Shown here piece by piece: positions 51,701-63,700 of a DNA stretch of 64,000 nucleotides; within the stretch, counting starts at the first letter, position 1; the number at the start of each line of letters is the position of its first letter. Below the pieces are notes generated by a model. It did no database searches, had not been told where the DNA came from, and saw only the letters and a program-made list of their open reading frames with translations. The stretch is from Arcuatula senhousia (taxonomy: Eukaryota; Mollusca; Bivalvia; Mytilida; Mytilidae): NCBI GenBank assembly GCA_963971305.1, contig OZ020317.1, positions 12,604,001-12,668,000 on the forward strand, in the 5' to 3' direction. The position numbers were made by a program, and so were the translations under genes.

Positions 51701-54700
51701 CACTAAAAGCTAAGGAAAGATGGGTTTAAAATACACATTTATCTTTACATTCAATACAAGTAGAAAGAAAATGGATCAAACAGGAGCAACTAATTCAACA
51801 TGCTTTTATATCTTATAATTTTCTAATACTTTATATTCTATACTCTAAAAACCTAAAACTTTGCATGGTAGAAAATTGACATTTTACTAAGGAATATAAA
51901 AAGGCATGACATTAAGGCGTCATGACTGAAAACATTGTTCTGAGTTCTTCTGCAGACGTAAAATTATATAATATTTCAGCTGATTTTGACTATATAGACT
52001 TAATATATAATTCCCTACAAAACCTTCTAAAAACTAATTCTACAATTCCATCACTTTCACAAATAAAGCTTGTGTGCACATAAGCAAATTACCACTAAAA
52101 AGAACTGATAAAGGTCAAATGTCAAGGTCATTTCTTACCTGAACTTGTTGACCATCAACCTTCACAGTGACCTTGACCCTTCCATCTTCAAGTTCAGCCC
52201 TAATGAAGTCTTCACTGGTGTCAGAGGTTGTTTGGAAGAGCAGTGCATCACTGAGGGGTGTATTAAATCTGACAGAAATGTCGTTGGTGTGTGTCTCCTG
52301 TGGTCGGAGATACTGGTACAGGATATGTTCATCATCTTTGAAACCAGCAATCAAAGCAACTGGAAGAGACATTTAAATAAATGTTTGATAATAACAGTCT
52401 ATTATTTAGAAACAGAATTATTATTAAAATTACAAAATTTTAATTATCTGGTCAGTCTAACTTTTTACTCATCTTTGAACATTTTATTTAAATAATCATG
52501 TGCTGCGCTCAACACTTTTCATGTTTTATGCATAACAAAATGAAAACAAAATGCCCACAACACATGATTTTGAATGAAATGTTCTGTGCAGCGCAGAGGA
52601 TTTTTGATGAAATGTTCAAAGATGAGTAAAAAGTTAGAAAAAGAGAATTTTCTACTTTCTTTTTTGAAAAAAAGTTAGATTGACCAAATAGTTAAAAATC
52701 CATAAATAAAAATAATTCCATTTCCAAATAAAATACTGTTTCATATAAAATAGATATTACTTCAAAAATTGACCATGAATATGTAGGAGAAAATGAGATA
52801 TGGTATTATCAAAAGTTGACTATGAATAAGTACCGTATAGCAGGAAATTTTCGCGAGGTTCTAATTTTTGCTTTATTCGTGAAGTCTGAGGAATTGCTAA
52901 AATTAAAGATCGCTAAATATTATATATATATGTATTATGTATTGTACACACTCTAGATGCTGTAAACGCAAAAAATTAAGGCCGCTAAAATTAAACCTCC
53001 CTTTTGGATACAAATCGGAATTTGCATCCCGCTAAAATTTTGTGCTATACGATATAAGACAATGATATATGGGATAAGAGAACACAAAACAAAGGAAAAC
53101 AGCCCGCTGTCTTCAATGTGACAAGTGGTCACTAAAGCCTCATAAACAATAAGGGGAAAGATATGAAATTTTACACACTGCTTAAGTACCACATGATAAT
53201 TTACAAATTAAAGTTTTTATTTATTGGCCTTGTCTGAGAGTGTGATTTTATTTACATGATATCAAAAGGTCAACAAGAGGCTCCCAAGAGCCTGAATCGC
53301 TCACCTGGTCTTGATGTTGACCCTATACTTTTGTAGAGCTAAATGAGCTGAACATTTAAGCAAGCAACAGCTTTTCTCTACCTGCAATAGTTTTCATTCT
53401 GTAGGCCAAAAACACCATTTTTCACCTATAAGGGGCCATAACCCCTATAAGGAGTCATCTGACAACTTCGACCCTATGGAGACTTTTGTAGAGCTAAATG
53501 AGCTGAACATTTAAGCAAGCAACAGCTAATCTCTATCTGCAATAGTTTTCATTCTGTAGGCCAAAAACATGAAAAATCGCTATTTTTCAGGGGCCGTAAC
53601 CCCTGTAAGGGGTCATTTGACAACTTGGACCCTATGGAGACTTTTATAGAGCTAAATGAGCTGAACATTTAAGCAAGCAACAGCTAATCTCTATATGCAA
53701 TAGTTTTCATTCTGTAGGACAAAAACATGAAAAATCGCTATTTTCATGGGCCCTAACCCTTATAAGGGGTCATCTGACAACTTGGACCCTATGGAGAATT
53801 TTGTAGAGCTAAATGAACTGAACATTTAAGCAAGCAACAGCTAATCTCGATGTGCAATAGTTTCCATTCTGTAGGACAAAAGCATGAAAAAACGCCATTT
53901 TTCAAGGGCCATAACCCCTATAAGGGGTCATCTGACAACTTCGACCCTATGGAGACTTTTGTAGAGCTAAATGAGCTAAACATTTAAGCAAGCATTAGCC
54001 AGCGCTCCGCAGATAGCCCTTTTTTCTAAGGGGCAGGACCCCCTTTACTTAAATATCTGTAGGGATTCAACTGTTTTTCTGGTATAGCTACATGTATACA
54101 TCAAGTGGTTCACAAATAAACATACTTTGAGAAAAAGGGGTCATAATGTATGAAACAAGGGATTTTGCATTACACTGTTGCCATGGAAACAGCAATAATT
54201 TGCTTCAAAAAACATAAAAAACAGTGTCAGCACACTTTTTTTGCATGAAATTTGAACACTGTTCTTCCCAAATATGTTGACATTTTATTTCACTTTCCTG
54301 TAGAGCAGATGTTTAATTTTCAGAAAAATAGCCTCAACCTGGGTCATCGCCGTTTTGATTTTGCGCTATCTTACTGGCCATAAAAAGTTTTTATTTTAAT
54401 GCATAGAAAATTACCTAAAAATACACCATCCTAGTTTCCCTTTGCATCCACCATGTTGTTTACATATAAAGCTAGCAACACTAAATTATGTATCAAAATT
54501 TTGGGGAAGTGCCAAATACCACATTTTTTCAAATAAAAATATATGATATAATATTAGGTAACCGTAGCAACAGGTTTTGTAAAATTTTCTATATTTTCAA
54601 CCCTAGCCAAATTTGGGAAACTAACACCCATCTGTGGAAAGCCTGCTTAAGCCGAAAACATTTTTTCGACTACTTTTCATTTTGCAATAATTTCAAAGTT

Positions 54701-57700
54701 CAGAATCTTGCCATTACAAAACACAAAAAAGTTTCGAAATTGGTTTACGAATAGCGAAGTAATGGTTGTTCCAATATGCAAGCCCGCTTAACAAAAAATC
54801 TCATTTTTTACCTTTCCCCTTTTCTCTAGTCAAAACTTTCAAGAATTGATATGCATTTTGGATCAAAACAGGTATTTCTTAATAAATTGATTGTTTAATC
54901 ATTCTTTTGGTGACTTTGACCAATTTCACACCAAAAAACTTATATATTCATGGAAAAAAATATCTGTTTTGAGTAAAAAAAGTAAGTAACAACAAGAAAA
55001 TTGAAGCCTTTTTTGTGTTCCATGACCTCTAGATAAAAGTTTCTGTGCTTAAAAGTGTACTAAATGGATGGGCTTCAGTATTTTCAACTTATAGTGTATG
55101 AAATGAGCTTTCCAAAGATATCTTTGCTATGTGCGTGACCCAAATGGTTATGAAGTTACACAAATTTTAAAAATTAGGGCGGTCTGGTAAAAACGTCGAA
55201 AAAAACAATACGACCCAAAATGTTCTATTGTTATATACTGGTTGCTATAGTGATTTCGAAAGAATTATGAAACCGACATATGTGATTTTAGGCTTAAGTG
55301 AACCTACAGGATCTAATTGAAATTTTTTACAATAGTTGTCAGGTTCTTACATGCATGAATCAAGCTGCTTTGGTCATTGAAATACGCTTAAGCCAGCGCT
55401 CCGCAGATAGCCCTTTTTTTCTAAGGGGCAGGACCCCCTTTACTTAAATATCTGTAGGGATTCAACTGTTTTTCTGGTATAGCTACATGTATACATCAAG
55501 TGGTTCACAAATAAACATACTTTGAGAAAAAGGGGTCATAATGTATGAAACAAGGGATTTTGCATTACACTGTTGCCATGGAAACAGCAATAATTTGCTT
55601 CAAAAAACATAAAAAACAGTGTCAGCACACTTTTTTTGCATGAAATTTGAACACTGTTCTTCCCAAATATGTTGACATTTTATTTCACTTTCCTGTAGAG
55701 CAGATGTTTAATTTTCAGAAAAATAGCCTCAACCTGGGTCATCGCCGTTTTGATTTTGCGCTATCTTACTGGCCATAAAAAGTTTTTATTTTAATGCATA
55801 GAAAATTACCTAAAAATACACCATCCTAGTTTCCCTTTGCATCCACCATGTTGTTTACATATAAAGCTAGCAACACTAAATTATGTATCAAAATTTTGGG
55901 GAAGTGCCAAATACCACATTTTTTCAAATAAAAATATATGATATAATATTAGGTAACCGTAGCAACAGGTTTTGTAAAATTTTCTATATTTTCAACCCTA
56001 GCCAAATTTGGGAAACTAACACCCATCTGTGGAAAGCCTGCTTAGCTAATCTCTATCTGCAATAGTTTTCATTCTGTAGGCCAAAAACATGAAAAATGGC
56101 TATTTTTCACCTTTAAGGGGCTGTAACCCCTATAAGGAGTCATCTGACAACTTCGACCCTATGGAGACTTTCGTAGAGCTAAATGAGCTAAACATTTAAG
56201 CAAGCAACAGCTAATCTCTATCTGCAATAGTTTTCATTCTGTAGGCCAAAAACATGAAAAATGGCTATTTTTCACCTTTAAGGGGCCGTAACCCCTATAA
56301 GGGGTCATCTGACAACTTTGATCAAATGGAGACTTTTGTAGAGCTTTTGATGCTGAATCAGTAGCGCGGCCTCAGATTTCCTCTATCTCTTATACATTTT
56401 GATTTATAAGCCAAAAACAGTAGTCTGACCCCCCTAGTCTATTTTTAGTAACGGCGGCCATGTTTTTTGACAGATCAAAAATCGAAACACAAGTTTGGTG
56501 CAGGACACCCTAAGGATCAATCATACCAAGTTTCATTCAATTCTGTTCAGTAGTTTCAGAGGAGAAGATTTTAGAAAAATTGTTAACAGACGACGACGAC
56601 GACGACGGACGCCAAGTGATGGCAATAGCTCACATGGACCTTTGGTCCAGGTGAGCTAAAAAAGGGGTTAAAGGTCATACAAATCTATTTATACCCACAT
56701 TTGTCACATCTTGGGCCTGTAAAGCCTGTCAGAGCACAGTCACAGAAATACCGGCTGACTCCATTATTACATAGGCCATTCACACATGGGGTCAAAAGGT
56801 CACACTGTTTATTCATATCAGAACATCCCAGTCTTGCAATGTTTCCTTGGGTGGGCAGGTCTCTGATTGGTCCATTCATATTGGTATCTGAAAAAGATAA
56901 TATATATTTTTTATCAAGGCAGTTATACCCCTACAGGTGGATGGCAATACAATTACAATTATAAACAAACAATCAACAGATATAAAAGATACAAGACATT
57001 ATTAACTAAAATAGAATTCAAATCATGCAGTAGAAGAGTCCACCTTCCTTAGTACTAAAGACATTTTTTATAAATGGTGCAGCATACTGTAAATGAATTG
57101 GAGAGGACATTAATTCTATATATGTTTCATGTTCTTTTCTTATAGAAATATCTTTTAATAATTCTTTTCTTATTTCATTATATTTAGGACAATGGAAAAA
57201 GTAGTGGATTTCATCTTCAATGACATGATAATAGGGATACATATATGTATTTTAATTATTGATGCTTTTTTTCCCTTATTGTTGTTCAGCAATGCTCTTT
57301 CTTCCTATGGTATAATTTCCATTTTTTGCAAATAATTCCTCATGTTTTAGTTCTAATATATTTTTTGTGTTTGCCAGGTTTTTCTTTTTTTCCTATCTAT
57401 TCAAAGTGAATGTTCGTGCTTTACATTCCATACAAAACTACTGTAAAAGGGGACAATTTTGCTTGGTTTAAATTTAGCATTTTCAGTACAAAAATACATT
57501 CGCAAGGTTTCAGTTTCGTGCTTTATTAGATAATGGAATATTGGGTCCTTCTAAATGTAATTTACGCGAGCAGATATTTTCGCGAATTTGTTATGATCAT
57601 GAAATTAGCGAAAATAAATCCCTTGCGAAAATTTCCCCTTTTACAGTATCAAAGAGATAATCAAAATTAAAAACATTAAGCTTTTCTTACTTGTATTTTC

Positions 57701-60700
57701 AAGCTGTATATCACTGAAGCATCCTAGGAATTCACTGACAGTCGACCAGATATACCAGGATTTAAAGTCAGAAGGCATCCCACCGATATGTATACCATCG
57801 TTAAAATACGCCTGCGTCTGTTCCTCTCGGCTCAGATCTAAAACTTCTTGGTTTCCGTCATACGATACAAAGAGTCGTCTGTCCATGACTTCAAGTTTAA
57901 CGTCATGCCAGGTGCCGTCGTTAACCATATTATTAGACAGTTGCTGTCTTCGTGTTCTGGCGCCAAAATCAGAAATGAAGTAAAGTTTCCCATCGAAGAT
58001 CTCAAAAGCTAAAAATAGTGTATTGGAAGCTTGTTTTCTTCGTAAAAAAACCAGAATACCCCTTGGTTCCAATGTTCGGAATCTAAATCTGATTATCCCA
58101 CCAGCACGCAGGTCTACATATCCATACTCATTAATATGCATGAGACCAGTATTAACAAACGACAGCGTGTTGATCAAGGTGACGATTTTCGGTCTAGGGC
58201 GTGGCGTCTGGGGTCTTAGTGTGGGTGGCACATAAGGGGTTGTTGGTGGCCTGTAGGGCGTGGTTGGAGCTCTTGTGACAGGGTATGGTGTCACTGGTGG
58301 TGTTTGAGGCTGGCCAGGTTTTATGACGATGATATTAGGGTTGTTTCCACTTGATCCTATCTGTGTTAAATACTGCATAAGACTGACCCTCATTACAAGG
58401 TTGGGAAGGTTTTTGACATACAATATCTGTAACAAGAAAAATAAAATTAAAAAGTTCATCAAATTCCCCAAACTTGAATTTTCGTTTTATCAAGATTTAA
58501 TTTGCATTTATTTAAATTAACAAACAAATGTCAGGAACATTATTTCATCATGTTCCTTAATCTGATAGTTTGTTTTATAGTTATAACCATTAAAACCACA
58601 TAAAAAAAATTGTCATTGTTTCTCTAACTTGATGTAAAAATTCCAAAGCCATGAATTTTTTTATGGTCAAAGGGGCATAACTCTAAAACAAAATCGTCAA
58701 CCATTACTGAATTTTGAAACAAGAGTCGAGATAATTTTCATTCTATGTAAATAGGAGTTAAAGTGTTTAAAGAAGTATGACAGATAAATGGACCCTTAGC
58801 ATTCTATGTTGCATTGAAAGACAAAACCTTATCAACATTGTCATACCTTTGTAATCCCACCATTGTAACCATACTTTGTCACATCCTCCTTATAGTTGAC
58901 GGGGGTACCTCCGATAGATACATCACCCCGGCCAATTAGCTGTACCTCTCTCTGAGTATTAACTGAGCCTACATAGTCCTCATCTATGTAGAATCTTAGC
59001 TAAAATAAAAAGAATACAACTTATTAAATTAAGCTTAATTCAGTATGACTGATCCCAAATGAATTTGTGTATTTCTCATATTTTTCATCACCTGTTGTTT
59101 TCTCAAGGAGTACCTTGTCTTCTTTGTGTTTTAGCTTCTATTGGCATTGAGGATATTTTCACAGATATTTTAAGAATCCACCAACTGTGTGTTTAAGCAA
59201 AAGTGCCCACATGTGAAAATTTCTAGATTTACAACACATATTTACCTGTCTACCAAGTGTGTGTGTGTGTGTTGGTGTTTAACGCCCTGTATCAACCCAC
59301 CTGGGCCATGTAGGGCGGTCAGTTTTAATGGCGGAGGAAACCGGAGTACCCACCTGTCTACCAAGCCTATCAACTCTAAAATTGTGCCACGTGAAATCAT
59401 CCACTCGTCTTATCTTGTTGGACTGGAGCTGTACTTCTCTTACTTGACCATTACCTTCATCAATGTGAAAAACAAGGTAACCATTCTGAAATAAAAGTAC
59501 ATGTCACCCTTTCATAAAGTACATGTGACCTTTTGATAACATCAGCTTAAACATAACAAAATATAGACTTATTAAAAATGCATAAACAATACCAACTAGT
59601 TATTGCATATTTTATCTCTTACAGAACATTTATTCAATTACCCTTTTTGTTTGTATCAATTGGTAACTTTAGTTTTTTTCCTTTAATTGGCATTTCATTT
59701 CTATGAATCTTTACTTTTGCTTTTCATGAAAAGCCAACACAAAACATGACATACTCATATTAGCACAAAACTACCCTTATACAAGTCAAACTTTGATTAA
59801 TCTCAGATTATCATCGTATTTAAGTGGGGTGCTGCTGATGATGATGAGGTTATCAAAGTTTCATCATAATCAGTACAGCTAAATCAAGAGCCATAACTCT
59901 TACCTTCACAGCCAAATACATTTTCAAATCTTCGAATCGTCTGTCGTCCAACCAAATCAATCCATTCTCCTGATTGGTTATAAATTGAAAGGTGAAGGTC
60001 TCGTTATTGACCCTCGTCATAATCTCTTGGTTCTCTCGGAAGACTTTATCGAAGTCATAGACAATGTAGGCTCGGCCATTAAATCGTATAATGTAGGAGA
60101 AGTATTGGTCGTAATATCCACCATAGTTATTTCCCGACCCAGTGTTATCGGTAATGATGGTACGCTGTGTTGTAGCTGGGGCTGAAATATGGGAGACAAA
60201 AAAAATATTTAATCATATTTTTTTCACAATTTCTTGAAGTAACATTACAAATTTATATATATTCATATATTTATTTAATGGGTATGATCTAATATTAAAA
60301 ACGAGAGAATATGGAATATGTGCCAGAAAGACATGATCCACATATTAAAATGATTTTGATAAATGTATAACAGCAAAATTTCACTGCATGTGAAGGGCTT
60401 TTCTGGATTAACCTTCATCAGACACGTTTGGAGTAGAAAACTTGGAAAACAGGTAGAATATTATATTTGATTATACAAAAAACAGAAGCCAAAAATATTA
60501 CAACAATGACCAAACAGATAAATTTAACAAATTTTAAAGAAATAGCCAAACTTTGTCAACTTTTGGAAATATGTAAACTGTGTCTTTCCAACACATATTC
60601 CAGTACATATTAAAATACCTTTTAACCATTATTATGTGCTATAGCAGGCAGGAACCACTTACTCTTCTGGAGCACCTGAAATCACTCTTATTACGCCAGA

Positions 60701-63700
60701 GTTCGTGATATTCAGCAGTTTTTGTTTTTTCGTCCTGTCCTTGTTTGTGTTTACTGGTTTTGTCTCTGCCCTTTCGGACTTTGACATTAGGATGCCCCAT
60801 TGTTACCTCTGCTTCTTTCTTTAATGTTACGTTAAGATAACCAACTATGAGAAATAGATTGTTAAAGAAAAATACACAAAAATTCAAATTGGTTATAGTC
60901 TTTTTAAACTTATTAAACAACAATTTTTTTTAGACCAAAGAAAATTTTTTCTTAGACAAAAACACAGTGTGCTCTTCATATTCTTATTCAAAGACCCTTT
61001 AAACTTTTGGCAAGAGTATATTTTTGAGCTTTTGTTCGAGGGTGATGAGGTTTTGAAATTGAAGCTTAAAACCATAAGGAAATAATCAATTATACAAAAT
61101 AAACTATTTTGAAAATTTTGATAGGTTACCATACTCATTTTAGAGATAATAAGAGTTTAAAATTTTGGCGGGAAAGGTTTTCTCTGTTTTTTTCATCGCT
61201 TTAACATTAGCATAGCTTAGCTGTTAAAACCTATGAAATGACTACATTAAAAACAAAAGATAATTTGGGGCTACCATGCACAAATTTTTGCCTGATTTTG
61301 ATGAAAAAAAATTTAAAGGATTAAAAGAATGTCACAAATTTGAAAAGCTGACTGGCCAACATCCATAAATGTTTACCTGGTCTCACTGTTGGCCTTTCGG
61401 GTAGAATACCGGGCGTTCCATTAATAAAGATAAACTCATCCCCAGGACGTATGACTATCCTTGTATCAACAAAGCCACCATCAACCACTACAGGGGGCCT
61501 TTGTGTGGGTCGTTGTGTTGTTGGCTGTGGGGCTGGGGTAATTACCACTGGAGGTCGAGGGTCAATGATTGGAGGTCGAGGGTCAACGATTGGAGGTCGA
61601 GGGTTGTCATTCCTATTGGTATGAATAATGCTATGAGTTTCAAGATATTGCTTTCTTGCATTCCAAATATCAAGTCTCTCAAAGATGGCGTTGGCATAAC
61701 GTTCCCTGACCATATCAGACAAGGCTCTTCCAAGGTATAACTTTGTGTCCCAGTCTCGAACTTCATCCTGAGGAGTTCCGAATGTCTGGTGGGCAGCGTC
61801 AGCTCCATTTAGTGTCATTGTTAATCCTATAAAACAAATCAAACAATAAATGATTAGAAATGTATTGAACATTGAGTGTAAAATTTTATATCATAAACAA
61901 ATTTTTTAGTATGTGACTTGCAAGCTCATGTATACATAAATTGTTAACAGATTATTCATTAAAAGGCTGTTCCAGAAATAACTGTTTTGGGGCCCTGAAT
62001 GCACTTTTCTCTGAACGATTTTTGTTGTTGATTTTCCTGTATGTAGCAACTCTAAAGGAGTAGAGCCACGAAGGTCTAAAATCGGCCCGGTATTTTTACT
62101 AATTTTTTTACTACTTCAACTTTTCGTAAATTTAACTAAAATGAGTTAAGGTATAACTGAACTTTTCATATCTGTAAGATTTCATAAAATATTTACACCA
62201 CAGGTTTAGCCATGACATTTAAAACACGCCCTAAATGGTAAAATACTTAATTTTCACACATTTTCACTGTTTTTTCTTTGCATTTTGTCAAAATTAGTAT
62301 TGGCCACATTCGTGGACCATCGTAATTTTTGTTTAGTCAATTTATAACATAAAAAAACACATTTTTATCACAAAATAATTTTGGTCGACGAATGTGGCCC
62401 TTTTCATATTCATCGATTTATATATGGAAATCAAGGGAAAATATCGAGATTTTTTACAAAATAGACTGATTTTGAGCTCACCACTTTCCTTGTTTATAAA
62501 CAATTGAACCAAAATATATTGCAATTTAAACTAGATAATGTGTCTATGAGCCACAGGATGGCCCTCCCGTTCTTGAAATATCATTGACCCTCAATGTGTA
62601 TTACCTGGGATATGGACCTTTACCAAGAAATTGATCAAAAGTGTTCATGTGTAAAATATAGGTCGCTGTGACCTTATTTCTGATGGGTGGTGCCATGTAC
62701 CAAGACTCATCGAGAAGTGAAATATTATTGACCCCTAACATGTAGTATTCAAGATATGGACCTTAACCAAGAACTTAACCAAAATCATTCATGTGTAAAA
62801 TATAGGTCACAGTGACCTCATTTCTAGTGGATGGTGTCACTTTACCTAAGACACATCTAGTGGTGAAATATCATTGACCCCCAACATCTAGTATCCAAGT
62901 TATGGACCTTAACCAAGAACTTAACCAAAGTCGTTCATGCATAAAATATAGATCACAGTGACCTTATCCTAATTGGGTGGTGTCATGTTACCCAAGACAC
63001 ATCTAGTGGTGAAATACCATTGACCATCAACATGTAGTATCTGAGATATGAACCTTTACCAAGAACTTAACCAAGTTCATTCAAGCGTAAAATATAGGTC
63101 ACAGTGACCTATTTTCTAGTGGGTGGTGTCACCTTACCTAAGACACATCTAGTAGTGAAATATCATTGACCCCCAACATCTAGTATCCAAGTTATGGACC
63201 TTAACCAAGAACTTAACCGAAGTCATTCATGCGTAAAATATAGGTCACAGTTACCTAATTTCTAGTGGGTGGTGTCACCTTACCTAAGACACATCTAGTA
63301 GTGAAATATCATTGACCCCCAACATTTAGTATCCAAGTTATGGACCTTAACCAAGAACTTAACCGAAGTCGTTCATGCGTAAAATATAGGTCATAGTGAC
63401 CTAATTTCTAGTGGGTGGTGTAGCCCTACCCAAGACCCATCTGGTGGTGAAATATCGTTGACCCTCAACATCTAGTATCCGAGTAATGGACCTTAACCAA
63501 GAACTTAACCAAAGTGTTACGGACGGACGTACGGACGGACGGACGGACGGACAAGGGTAAAACTATATGTCCGATCCACATACGTGGTCGGGCCATAAAA
63601 ATATGAAGTCTAATGAACATCAAAGCAGCAATTACAAGTAGATATATCAAAGTTGGATTTTTGGGCTCGTGGCTCTACTCCTTTATCAGAAAATACCACT

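Noticed and set aside
52145..52495. 116-residue plus-strand frame over the LamG3 exon
   Set aside because: Antisense shadow of exon h running into the adjacent intron.
54488..56065. Two identical short frames starting MYQNFGEVPN
   Set aside because: They exist twice only because the DNA is a direct repeat; no domain or other support.
57018..57242. A gene in its own right, or an exon of gene A
   Set aside because: Matches the tail of LINE reverse transcriptases, has no splice sites in phase, and the flanking exons already join correctly.
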